A stretch of DNA of 64,000 bases from Citrifermentans bemidjiense Bem (lineage in GTDB: Bacteria; Desulfobacterota; Desulfuromonadia; Geobacterales; Geobacteraceae), in contig NC_011146.1 in the NCBI RefSeq assembly GCF_000020725.1, positions 2,851,501 to 2,915,500 of the forward strand, given 5' to 3'. The notes beneath the pieces were generated by a model that saw only the letters and a list, made by a program, of their open reading frames with translations, ran no database searches and had not been told where the DNA came from. Position numbers and translations under genes: made by a program. This document shows, one piece after another, positions 25,946-33,418 of the stretch; the stretch's first letter is position 1; each line of letters begins with the position of its first letter.

Positions 25946-26407
25946 TCAGATGCAGAAGTCCAGTACGCCGCGCTGCCCCTGCTCGGCGGTGTCGATCTTC
26001 TCCAAAACGTCGGCAAGGGTGGTCCCGTCCAAGATCACCGCCATCGCATCCCGCACGTCTTTCATCACCAGCCTGATGCCGCAGGTAAGCTCGTTCTCGC
26101 ACTCGGTGCACTTGGCGTAGGCGGTCTCGCTGACGCAGGGGACAGGCGCCAGCGGCCCTTCCATCACCCTTATCGCCTGCCCGAAGGTGATCTTGCCGGG
26201 ATGCCTGCCTAAGAAGTAGCCTCCCCCCTTACCTTTCCGGCTTTGCAGGATGCCGTTGTTCTTCAGGGACAACAGTATGTTCTCGAGGAACTTCTTGGGA
26301 AGGTTTTCGTCGCGCGCGAGGTCTGCGATAAGGATGGGACCTTTGTCATAGCGGCGGGCCAGGTAGATAAGTGCCTTCAGCCCGTACTTGGTCTTCTTTG
26401 AAATCAT
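25946..26407 (-). CDS. Rrf2 family transcriptional regulator, probable Fe-S sensor
   Basis: A 153-residue winged-helix regulator. The N-terminal half has the Rrf2 recognition region (LPKKFLENILLSLKNNGILQ, then KGKGGGYFLGR). Cysteines C91, C100, C103 and C109 (PCVSETAYAKCTECENELTC) sit where IscR-type members bind a [2Fe-2S] or [4Fe-4S] cluster, so redox or iron sensing is likely. It lies between the DASS carrier (71 bp upstream) and PfkB (24 bp downstream) and probably controls them. A GTGGCATGTGCCAC palindrome at 26464-26477, between its start and the DASS stop, is a candidate operator. Confidence 0.9.
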   Translation of the reverse strand: MISKKTKYGLKALIYLARRYDKGPILIADLARDENLPKKFLENILLSLKNNGILQSRKGKGGGYFLGRHPGKITFGQAIRVMEGPLAPVPCVSETAYAKCTECENELTCGIRLVMKDVRDAMAVILDGTTLADVLEKIDTAEQGQRGVLDFCI

Positions 26408-26463
26408 GGCTCGTCCTCAAAGAGAATTGAATCTGACGCACCTCCTGCTTATACAGTTTTTCG

Positions 26464-26477
26464 GTGGCATGTGCCAC
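26464..26477. promoter_or_regulatory. palindrome GTGGCATGTGCCAC, possible operator upstream of the Rrf2 gene
   Basis: Perfect 6-bp arms with a TG centre, immediately after the DASS stop and about 57 bp upstream of the Rrf2 start. The -10-like TATAAG on the minus strand lies just downstream. Its short loop makes it a poor terminator. Confidence 0.4.
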
Positions 26478-26478
26478 G

Positions 26479-27930
26479 CTAAATTTTCAAACCTATCAAG
26501 GGCCAGACAAAGAGCACAGACGCCATGAACAACAACCACGAGATAAACATGATCACGCAGCCTGAGACAATGATGTCGCGGCTCTTGAGATAACCCGAGG
26601 CATAGGCGATGGCAGTTGCCGGCGTTCCCATCGGCAGGCAGTAGGCAAGACCGGCCGGGAGCGCGATGGAAAGGGTCATCACCTTCGGGTCCATCCCGGT
26701 GCTGTGGCAAAGCCCCATGCCGACCGGCATCAGGATGGCCACCACGGCCGCGTGGCTGATGCACTCGGTAAGGATGATGGCGACCAGGGAAACTACGGCG
26801 ATGATGGCCAGCGGCGAGTGCTCCGTGTTTCCGAGCCCCTTATTCACCAGCCAGACCGCCGCGCCGGTCTTCTCCAGGGCTGAGGCGAGCGCTATGGTCC
26901 CGCCGTACATGAGGATGATCCCCCAGTTGACGTACTCCTCGATCTTCTGCCAAGTGACGACCTTGAAGGTGAAGAGCGCCGCGGCTCCCAGTATGGCGAT
27001 GGCGGCCAGGCCGGTTTTCTCGCCCAGCGTCATCCAGCAGACGACGGTGACGACCATGACCAGCGCGGTAAGCATCTCGTCGTACCCCATCTTCCCGGTC
27101 TCCAGGCGCTTGCCGTTCAGGAACTTCCGGCCCACTTCCACGTCCAGGATGTCCGGGGGGAAGAACTTCACCAGCACGAAGTAGCCGATGAACAAGAGCG
27201 GGAAAACGATGAGGCACGCGGCGGAGCTCCACTCTATGAAGGTGAAATGAAGACCGGTCGACTCCTTCAAGAGCCCCGCAGCAAGGGGCGCGCGCGCACC
27301 GCCAAGGAAGGTGGCGATGCCGCCGATGATGCAGCCCCAGGCCATGGACATGAAGAGGAGCTGCCCGAACCTGCTTTTCCCCTTCTCCAGGTTGAGAGCC
27401 ACCGTTATCTCGGTGATCACCGGGAACAGCATGGCGGCGACCGCGTGCTCGCTCATGACGAAGGAGAGAAAGGCCGAGAGGAGGAACACGGTGAGCGCGA
27501 GGCTTTTTGGGGTCCTGCCGAACTTGGCGAGCATGGCGCGGGCAAGGCGGGTGGAAATCCCGGTCCCGGTCATCGCCGCCGCCAGGATGAAGGCGCCCAG
27601 GATGAAGAACACCGCCTCGTTGCCGAACATGGAGTAGGTCTTCTTGGCGTCCATGATGCCCAAAAGCGGCAGCATCACCATGGAGAGAAGCGCGGTCACC
27701 GCGATGGGGAGGAGCCCCGAAACCCAGAAGAATATGGTGCCGCCGAAGAGCACCAGCGAGCGGTACCCCTCGACCGAAAGGCCGTCGGGCGGGGAAAGGC
27801 GGATCAGGAGTCCTACCACCAGCACCACCGCCGCCATGACCTGGTAGCGGGCGGTACGGTCCAGCAGGATCAGCCACATGGGGCGGTTGTCGATCTTCAG
27901 CGGTTTTTGGAGGAAATCGTCGTTGTTCAT
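26479..27930 (-). CDS. DASS (SLC13) family sodium:anion/dicarboxylate symporter
   Basis: A 483-residue membrane protein with about 12 hydrophobic helices. DASS signatures include the SNT-like turn region SEHAVAAMLFPVITEI in the first half and ECISHAAVVAILMPVGMGL followed by the LPMGTPATAIAYASGYL loop in the second. The family takes up di- and tricarboxylates or sulfate with sodium. The exact substrate cannot be read. An Rrf2 regulator and a PfkB kinase follow on the same strand. The start is MNNDDFLQKPLKIDNRP. It may import a respiratory carbon source. Confidence 0.9.
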   Translation of the reverse strand: MNNDDFLQKPLKIDNRPMWLILLDRTARYQVMAAVVLVVGLLIRLSPPDGLSVEGYRSLVLFGGTIFFWVSGLLPIAVTALLSMVMLPLLGIMDAKKTYSMFGNEAVFFILGAFILAAAMTGTGISTRLARAMLAKFGRTPKSLALTVFLLSAFLSFVMSEHAVAAMLFPVITEITVALNLEKGKSRFGQLLFMSMAWGCIIGGIATFLGGARAPLAAGLLKESTGLHFTFIEWSSAACLIVFPLLFIGYFVLVKFFPPDILDVEVGRKFLNGKRLETGKMGYDEMLTALVMVVTVVCWMTLGEKTGLAAIAILGAAALFTFKVVTWQKIEEYVNWGIILMYGGTIALASALEKTGAAVWLVNKGLGNTEHSPLAIIAVVSLVAIILTECISHAAVVAILMPVGMGLCHSTGMDPKVMTLSIALPAGLAYCLPMGTPATAIAYASGYLKSRDIIVSGCVIMFISWLLFMASVLFVWPLIGLKI

Positions 27931-28009
27931 TTCAGTTGGCCGCCCTCTCTACTCTTCTTAAAGCAACTTTGTTATACCGTGTAGCCTCAGGCTTCCACCA
28001 TGAGTGTTG

Positions 28010-28079
28010 CCTCGCCCCCTTTGATAAGTGAGGGAGGGCCGAAGTCCCCCCTCCCCTTGCGGGAGGGGGAGAACTGGGC
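28010..28079. repeat. GC-rich intergenic palindrome
   Basis: Contains TGATAAGTGAGGGAGGGCCG and the palindrome CCCCCTCCCCTTGCGGGAGG then GGG, 3' of the 28080 gene on the minus strand. It may stop that transcript. Same family as the copies near 24.8, 31.6 and 45.6 kb. Confidence 0.6.
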
Positions 28080-28883
28080 CTACAGGCCTGCGGAGTCGAA
28101 GGACTCCGCGACCTCTTTCACCCTGAGTACCCGCCTCAGGTCGGAGGCGGCCAAAAGGCGCCGGTCCTCGATGCTGTCGATGAAGCCTCGCAGCATATTG
28201 CGCGGCGCCGCCGGAACCAGCGGGGTGGAGAGATGAATCAGCGGCAGCAAAGGCTTGAGGACACATCTGTGCTTGCGCCAGCCAGACTGCAGGTGGGTGA
28301 AGATCCTGGCGATCTCGTCCTCCGGGTGGCGCACCGCCCCCCCCGACAGGACCACCAGCGGGACGATCTCGGCAGCCAGGAGGGCGTCAATGCCGGAAAT
28401 GGTCACCGCAGGGGACTCCTCCCCGGCCACAATTGTCGAGAAAACCGACCAACGCGGGAATACCGAACGGGCTACGTTGAGGGCCTGGAGCCGCTCTTTG
28501 GCCTGGTCCTGCCCCTCCCCCGCACCGGTACCGGGAGCCGGCAAAGGGATTTCGATGATGTCGACGCCTGCGGCATAGGCCCGCTCGATGAGGCGGGAGG
28601 AGGCGGGAAAATCGAGCCTCCCCACGAGATGCACGTTGAAGTTTTTCTTGATGACCCGGGCAAGCGCCTCGCCGTTGGGAAACTGGTCGATGGCGCCGAA
28701 GGTGAGGTGAAACAGGGCTGCGTTGCTTTGATAGTGGCTGTCGTAGAGGGTTTCCAGAGTCTGGCGTTCCGGAAGATTGCCGCCCACCAGGAAGACGTTG
28801 TCTTCGCGCCTGAGCTGGTCGGGAGACGGGGAGAAAGCCGGTGCCGAAAGCAGTTCCCGTAGTTTCTTCTGGTCGATCTTCAA
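28080..28883 (-). CDS. conserved hypothetical protein, TIM-barrel-like pattern
   Basis: A 267-residue soluble protein starting at TTG 28883 behind a GGAGGGGGAGG ribosome-binding site; a longer frame with ATG 28940 is possible but lacks such a site. The pattern VHLVGRLDFPASSRLIERAY, then AAGVDIIEIPLPAP, then ISGIDALLAAEIVPLVVLSGG resembles the strands of a radical-SAM-type partial barrel. I see no CxxxCxxC cluster motif and very few cysteines, so it is not an active radical SAM enzyme of the usual kind. No partner genes: 149 bp to the DASS gene, and an AT-rich 293-bp region behind it that holds no gene until ccdA. Confidence 0.55.
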   Translation of the reverse strand: MKIDQKKLRELLSAPAFSPSPDQLRREDNVFLVGGNLPERQTLETLYDSHYQSNAALFHLTFGAIDQFPNGEALARVIKKNFNVHLVGRLDFPASSRLIERAYAAGVDIIEIPLPAPGTGAGEGQDQAKERLQALNVARSVFPRWSVFSTIVAGEESPAVTISGIDALLAAEIVPLVVLSGGAVRHPEDEIARIFTHLQSGWRKHRCVLKPLLPLIHLSTPLVPAAPRNMLRGFIDSIEDRRLLAASDLRRVLRVKEVAESFDSAGL

Positions 28884-29115
28884 ATTGCCTCCCCCTCCGG
28901 ATGCCGCAATTAAATGATGACGGGGATAAATACCCCACATACGTGCGAGTTTTAGACAAAGTACAAAATATAATCAAATCAGTCAAGAAAAGAATATACA
29001 TTGTCTACCGCGATGGTGGGCTTATTGTTATTTCCATTTACAATATGAAGTTCTTAATATACCTTCAGCCGCATCTCGAAGCTGTGGCAGAACGGGAACA
29101 GGCATCTAGCGCGGG

Positions 29116-29144
29116 TTGCCATTCCTCCTAAAGCCAGCTATCAT
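29116..29144 (+). promoter_or_regulatory. sigma-70-type promoter of ccdAB
   Basis: TTGCCA (29116-29121), 17-bp spacer, TATCAT (29139-29144). It ends where the operator palindrome begins, 33 bp before the ccdA ATG. Confidence 0.65.
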
Positions 29145-29166
29145 ATGCGCATAACCCGTGCGCATA
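29144..29166. promoter_or_regulatory. operator palindrome of the ccdAB operon
   Basis: Perfect 8-bp arms TATGCGCA and TGCGCATA separated by 7 bp, overlapping the -10 end and likely start site. Consistent with autoregulation by a ribbon-helix-helix CcdA or the CcdAB complex. Confidence 0.65.
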
Positions 29167-29176
29167 GGAGACCTAC

Positions 29177-29425
29177 ATGCAGAATGCTTTCTTCGACGCG
29201 ACAGCCCCCAAGAAGTCGACAAATCTGAGTATAAACAGCGATCTGCTGCGCCTTGCGAAAGAGCGGCACATAAACCTCTCCCAGGCGTTGGAATCGCGGC
29301 TTGCGGAAATGCTGCGGAAGGAGACCAGCCGCAGCTGGCAGGAAGAAAACCGTGAAGCTATCGAAGAGTACAACAGCCGCGTGCAAAGCGATGGGACCTT
29401 CAGTGACGATTTGAGGCATTTCTGA
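29177..29425 (+). CDS. ccdA: CcdA-type antitoxin
   Basis: An 82-residue protein with an N-terminal ribbon-helix-helix (KKSTNLSINSDLLRLAKERH, then INLSQALE) and an acidic, flexible C-terminal tail (REAIEEYNSRVQSDGTFSDD) that in CcdA wraps the toxin. The final FSDDLRHF resembles the F-plasmid CcdA tail. It is expected to bind its own operator and neutralise CcdB. The 1-bp overlap with ccdB couples translation. RBS AGGAG lies 9 bp before the ATG. Confidence 0.92.
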   Translation: MQNAFFDATAPKKSTNLSINSDLLRLAKERHINLSQALESRLAEMLRKETSRSWQEENREAIEEYNSRVQSDGTFSDDLRHF

Positions 29426-29739
29426 TGGCTCAATTCGAAGTTTACCGGAACGGGAATCCCAGGACCAGGGATGAGATCCCCTATCTGCTGGACGTGCAGG
29501 CGGAGCTCTTGGCTTCCCTCGCCACACGGGTCGTCGTTCCTCTATTCACCGTCTCGGCAATGGGGAAGCCGGTCAGGCACCTAACGCCGAGGTTCAGCAT
29601 CGAGAACAGAGATGTGGTCATGGTCACAGCGCAATTAGCCGGCATCGACCAGCAGGTCCTGGGAGAAAAGGTGGGCTCCCTCGCGGAACGAAGAGAAGAA
29701 ATAATCGCAGCACTCGATTTCCTTTTCACCGGATTCTAG
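29425..29739 (+). CDS. ccdB: CcdB-type gyrase-inhibiting toxin
   Basis: A 104-residue protein, the usual CcdB length. Typical features are MAQFEVYRNGNP, YLLDVQAELLASLATRVVVP, LTPRF and the C-terminal helix DRRE-like segment EEIIAALDFLFTGF. Known CcdB poisons GyrA through its last residues (usually W-G-I); here the protein ends FTGF, so the gyrase contact may differ. The pair is chromosomal, downstream of an AT-rich gap. Confidence 0.92.
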   Translation: MAQFEVYRNGNPRTRDEIPYLLDVQAELLASLATRVVVPLFTVSAMGKPVRHLTPRFSIENRDVVMVTAQLAGIDQQVLGEKVGSLAERREEIIAALDFLFTGF

Positions 29740-29753
29740 GAAGAGACGTCATT

Positions 29754-30254
29754 ATGACAATGCCTGCAGCCTCCCCCCTCGCCATAAACGAGCAGGTCGC
29801 GCGTGAACTGGAGCGGCTGAAGAAGCGCCTTATCAACGCCGACCGCGCCGGTGCCGACCGCTCGCGCCGGATTTCCTTCGTCTACCGCGCCGCGGAGAGC
29901 TTCAGCCGCCGGGTCTTCGGCAGCTCCTTGTGCCGCGCCGAGAGCGAAGGCGCCGGCTGCAAGACCGGCCAGTGCTGCAAGTGCAGCCCCGACGTCTTCG
30001 CCTGCGAAAAGGAAGTCCTCGACCTCCTCCCCAAGCGCTCCGACGACAGCGGCTTTTGCCCCTTTTTCAATCTGCAAAAGCGCAACTGCGGCATCTACGG
30101 CGTCCGCCCCTTCGCCTGCCGGATCTATTACAACTTCGCCCCCTCAAGCTACTACTGCCAAAACCCCAACGACCTCACCCTGCTGCTCTTCGACGGCGTG
30201 AGGCGCCACCTGGAGCAGATCCTGGGGCCCTATTGCGGAGGGTACCGGCCATGA
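29754..30254 (+). CDS. YkgJ family cysteine-cluster protein
   Basis: A 166-residue protein with a cysteine-cluster domain: CKTGQCCKCSPDVFACE, then GFCPFF, CGIYGVRPFACR and SYYC, at least eight conserved Cys, matching the Fe-S or zinc chelating UPF0153/YkgJ family. Residues 1-55 are helical and charged. It starts 14 bp after ccdB and its stop overlaps the ATG of the diadenylate-cyclase-like gene, so the two are translationally coupled. Its metal and role are unknown; a redox or metal cofactor partner of the next protein is possible. Confidence 0.85.
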   Translation: MTMPAASPLAINEQVARELERLKKRLINADRAGADRSRRISFVYRAAESFSRRVFGSSLCRAESEGAGCKTGQCCKCSPDVFACEKEVLDLLPKRSDDSGFCPFFNLQKRNCGIYGVRPFACRIYYNFAPSSYYCQNPNDLTLLLFDGVRRHLEQILGPYCGGYRP

Positions 30255-31576
30255 GCGGCACGAACAAGACCCCGCGCCACCTGGCGGAAACCGTCTGCTC
30301 CGAACTGAGGAAACGCCGGACCGCGGTCCCGGACGAGAAGATCATCGTCGACCTGATGGAGACGATGTACTACTCAAGCCTTCGGACCGAGGAATCGGAG
30401 CCGGTGATCTTCCACATGGTCTACCTGGACCCTGGGCAGCCCGACCCCAAGCCGCCGCGCAACCCGGTCCGGGACCGCTGGAGCTACATCCCTTTCGCCG
30501 AGCCTATCCCTTTTTCGGTTTCCAACGTGGTGAAGATCGCCAAGTCCACCGACCTGCGCACCTCTTCCTTCGTGATCTGGCCAGACAAGGAGGACCATCT
30601 TTTCATCTGGGGACTGGTGGACCAGCAAAACCCCTTCCACAAGTTCCTCAACCGCAGCGCCGAGATAGAACCGGAGCGCCCCGGGATCTTCCAGGCCAGC
30701 GTAGAGGGGATCGGCAACATCGTGGTCTACATGCGTTACGAGAAGGTGGCCGAGCTCAGGGTAAACGAGCTGATCCGCTTCTCGCTCGACATCTTCCGCG
30801 AAGGCCCCATCCGCGACCTTCTGGCGCCTGGGATCAAACGCTACTTGCAAGAAGTGCGCAGCCACCTCCCCGACGACATCTACATGACCGATGCCGGTAT
30901 GGACGAATTCCACACCCAGCAGTGGATCTCTGCGCTTTGCCGCATTCTGCTTCGGATCCAGAAGATAAAAAACGGCGGCGCCCTCCTCATCACGCCCGCG
31001 ATCGACCCAGCAGATCTCAACGTCAAATACGGCATCAACTACGACCGGCTCCCTACCTCGCTGCAATCCAATGCCGTCACCAAGATAAAGTCGGACTACC
31101 TGGAGGAGCATCTGCTAGGGCTCACCGAATCGAAACCCAAGGAGATCCTTTCCAGCCAGTATTTCCAGTTAAGGCGCATGGAGAAGGACCTGAGGGCGAA
31201 CAAGAACGAGATCGACGGCGTGATCTGGTTCATCGCCCTTCTGACCCGGGTGGACGGCCTGGTGGCGATGGACCCGGACCTGGTGGTCAAGGGATACGGC
31301 GTGGAGATCAAGAACTGGCAGGAGCCGGACAACCTCTTCATAGCGACCGACCGTCTGGCGACCCCGGCGAAGCTGCGCCCGGCAGCCTACAACCACTTTG
31401 GCACCAGGCACCGCTCCATGATGAGGTACTGCTCCCAGAACCCGGGGAGCGTGGGCTTCGTCGTTTCCCAGGACGGGGAAGTGCGGGTGATGACCATGAT
31501 GGAAGAGCGGCTGGTTATGTGGGAGAACATCCGGCTCAAGTACTACAGCTACGCGGCGAAGAAAAAGCCGGCATAG
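30251..31576 (+). CDS. diadenylate cyclase (DisA_N/DAC)-like protein with N-terminal DACNV-type sensor region
   Basis: A 441-residue soluble protein. The C-terminal third has the fold and order of a DisA_N/CdaA diadenylate cyclase domain: VDGLVAMDPDLVVKGYGVEI near residue 334 aligns with the DGA motif region, and FGTRHRSMMRY near 384 with GTRHR(T/S), followed by VGFVVSQDGEVRVM. The metal-binding motif is DGL rather than DGA, a conservative change, so activity is uncertain. The first 300 residues look like the DACNV domain that accompanies such cyclases. ATG 30251 overlaps the YkgJ stop (ATGA); a longer frame from 29930 would run through ykgJ and is rejected. Known cyclases make c-di-AMP. Confidence 0.75.
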   Translation: MSGTNKTPRHLAETVCSELRKRRTAVPDEKIIVDLMETMYYSSLRTEESEPVIFHMVYLDPGQPDPKPPRNPVRDRWSYIPFAEPIPFSVSNVVKIAKSTDLRTSSFVIWPDKEDHLFIWGLVDQQNPFHKFLNRSAEIEPERPGIFQASVEGIGNIVVYMRYEKVAELRVNELIRFSLDIFREGPIRDLLAPGIKRYLQEVRSHLPDDIYMTDAGMDEFHTQQWISALCRILLRIQKIKNGGALLITPAIDPADLNVKYGINYDRLPTSLQSNAVTKIKSDYLEEHLLGLTESKPKEILSSQYFQLRRMEKDLRANKNEIDGVIWFIALLTRVDGLVAMDPDLVVKGYGVEIKNWQEPDNLFIATDRLATPAKLRPAAYNHFGTRHRSMMRYCSQNPGSVGFVVSQDGEVRVMTMMEERLVMWENIRLKYYSYAAKKKPA

Positions 31577-31584
31577 GCGAGCAA

Positions 31585-31675
31585 AAGTCCCCCCTCCCCC
31601 TGCGGGAGGGGGAGTGCCTCGTTCCCAAGCTCCAGCTTGGGAACGCAAGGCTGGCAAAGCTCCAGCTTGGATACG
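31585..31675. repeat. intergenic palindromes: GC-rich copy plus TTCCCAAGCTCCAGCTTGGGAA hairpin
   Basis: A CCCCCTCCCCCTGCGGGAGG-type palindrome (31590-31614) precedes the hairpin GTTCCCAAGC-TCCA-GCTTGGGAAC (31621-31644). A second partial copy of CAAAGCTCCAGCTTGG follows at 31656. It sits between the DAC-like gene and the muiA-like gene and could terminate the first. Confidence 0.65.
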
Positions 31676-31732
31676 AGAACCTATTACAGTCAAAACACTC
31701 CCAACATCAGCTTGTTGACACCGAGGTCCTCA

Positions 31733-33391
31733 ATGAAAACTCGAACAATCTGCTCCTGCCTCATCCTCGTACTTTGCTCGCCTTTGGCCGTCTCTGCCCA
31801 GACCACCAGCCTGGAAGCCAGATCCGCGATTCAGTCCGTCACCGTCTTCTCGGACCGGGCCCAGGTGACCCGAAAGGCGACGCTGTCGCTGAAAGCTGGG
31901 ACCAACCTGGTCAGCTTCGACAACCTCCCCCAGGTGCTGGACGAGGAGTCACTTCGTGCCGTGGGGAAAGGGACGGCGCCTGCCCGCATCGCCGGTATTA
32001 CGGTGAAAAGGGTTTTCCTGGACCGGGCGCGGGACCAGCGGGTGCGCGAGCTGGAGGATGAGATCGCCGCCCTCACCCGCCAGGTGGAAAGCATCGAAGC
32101 CAAGCGCAAGGCGCTCGCCTCCCAGAGGGCCTTCATCGATTCCATCCGCGTCGGCTGGTCCGAACGGATCTCCAAGGAGCTTTCCGCCGGCAAGCCCACC
32201 GCTGCCGAGCTGGGAGAGGCGGTGCGCTTCGTGGGTGACAACGTGGGCAAAGTGGAGCAGCAGCTCTACGATGCGGAAGCGGCCAAGAAGCCCCTCAACG
32301 AGAAGATAGCTGCGCTCAGGAAAGAGCTGGAGCAAAACCTCGCCAACCGGCACAGGGAAGTGAAGTCGGCGCAGGTGGCCATAGAGGCGCAGCAGGACCT
32401 CAAGTTCGACCTAGACCTCTCCTACCTGGTGAGCCAGGCCACCTGGGAGCCCCTCTACGACGTGCGTCTCGGCGCCGACGGCAAGGAGGCGGAACTCGTC
32501 TACCGTGCCCAGGTGGCGCAGAAAACCGGGGAGAACTGGCCCGGCGTGAAGCTTTCCCTTTCCACGGCTGCCCCCGAGGTCGGCGGAGGCGCGCCGGAGC
32601 TCTCCCCTTGGCATATCTCCTTCTACGAGCCCCCTCGGCCCATGGCCTACGCCGGCCGGGCCATGAAGGAGATGGCAGCCCCCGCTCCCGCGCCGATGGC
32701 TGCCGGCGCCTATCCGCTGGAAGCGCGGGAAGACCGGGGCGAGGAAGCGCAGCCTCTGACCTCGGACGTGGCGCAGGGGCAGACCTCGGTGCTCTTCCAG
32801 GTGCTGCAACCGGTGGATGTACCGTCCGACGGCACCCGCGCAGGGAGCGTCATTGCCAGCGAAAAGGTGCCGGTCAGCGCCGAGTACCTGACCGTCCCGA
32901 AACTTTCCCCGCGCGTCTATCTCAAGTCGAAGGTCCGGAACAACACCCCCTACCCGCTTCTGGCCGGGGAGGTGAACATCTTCAACGACGCCACCTTCGT
33001 CGGCAAAAGCCGAATAAAAACCGTAAGCTCCGGCGAAGAATTCGACCTTTACTTCGGATCCGACGACCAGGTGAAGGTGAAGCGGGAAGCGGCCAGGGTG
33101 GCGAAAAAGGCGGGGCTCATCAGCGGCAACAACGTGACCTACCATGTAGTGATCGAACTGGTGAACTTCAAGAAGAGGGGGGTGGCGCTGACCCTTCTCG
33201 ACCAGCAGCCGCTTCCCTCCAATGCGGAAATCAAGGTAAAGCTCGAAGAGGCAGATCCGCGTCCCTCCGGCACCAAGGAAGACGGGACGCTGGAATGGAA
33301 GCTGAACCTAGCCCCGGGGGAGAAAAAGAAGGTCTCCTACGACATCGTCATCGAATACCCCAAGGGGCGCGAACTGGCGGGAATGGAATAG
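31733..33391 (+). CDS. mucoidy inhibitor MuiA family protein (DUF4140/DUF4139)
   Basis: A 552-residue exported protein. Signal peptide (residues 1-23, ending AVSA) precedes the N-terminal beta domain IQSVTVFSDRAQVTRKATL, typical of DUF4140. A coiled coil follows (about 95-230). The C-terminal DUF4139 shows LSYLVSQATWEPLYDVRL, YRAQVAQKTGENWPGVKLSL and ERKKVSYDI-like VSYDIVIEYPKG. MuiA is named from a Pseudomonas mucoidy phenotype; its mechanism is not established. The ATG at 31733 is chosen because the frame upstream runs through the repeat. It is followed by the protease-propeller-barrel gene after 27 bp, so both are probably envelope partners. Confidence 0.88.
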   Translation: MKTRTICSCLILVLCSPLAVSAQTTSLEARSAIQSVTVFSDRAQVTRKATLSLKAGTNLVSFDNLPQVLDEESLRAVGKGTAPARIAGITVKRVFLDRARDQRVRELEDEIAALTRQVESIEAKRKALASQRAFIDSIRVGWSERISKELSAGKPTAAELGEAVRFVGDNVGKVEQQLYDAEAAKKPLNEKIAALRKELEQNLANRHREVKSAQVAIEAQQDLKFDLDLSYLVSQATWEPLYDVRLGADGKEAELVYRAQVAQKTGENWPGVKLSLSTAAPEVGGGAPELSPWHISFYEPPRPMAYAGRAMKEMAAPAPAPMAAGAYPLEAREDRGEEAQPLTSDVAQGQTSVLFQVLQPVDVPSDGTRAGSVIASEKVPVSAEYLTVPKLSPRVYLKSKVRNNTPYPLLAGEVNIFNDATFVGKSRIKTVSSGEEFDLYFGSDDQVKVKREAARVAKKAGLISGNNVTYHVVIELVNFKKRGVALTLLDQQPLPSNAEIKVKLEEADPRPSGTKEDGTLEWKLNLAPGEKKKVSYDIVIEYPKGRELAGME

Positions 33392-33418
33392 AGACACGAA
33401 CCTGAACGAAAGGAAGCC

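Noticed and set aside
26464-26479. sigma-54 promoter upstream of the Rrf2 gene
   Set aside because: TGGCAC is present on the minus strand, but the downstream TTGC element is not at the right spacing; it is better described as a palindrome.
28922-28936. GGGGATAAATACCCC palindrome
   Set aside because: Only the outer four bases pair; the centre does not.
29930-30250. N-terminal extension of the DAC-like protein
   Set aside because: It would run through ykgJ in another frame with arginine/proline-rich junk; ATG 30251 overlaps the ykgJ stop.
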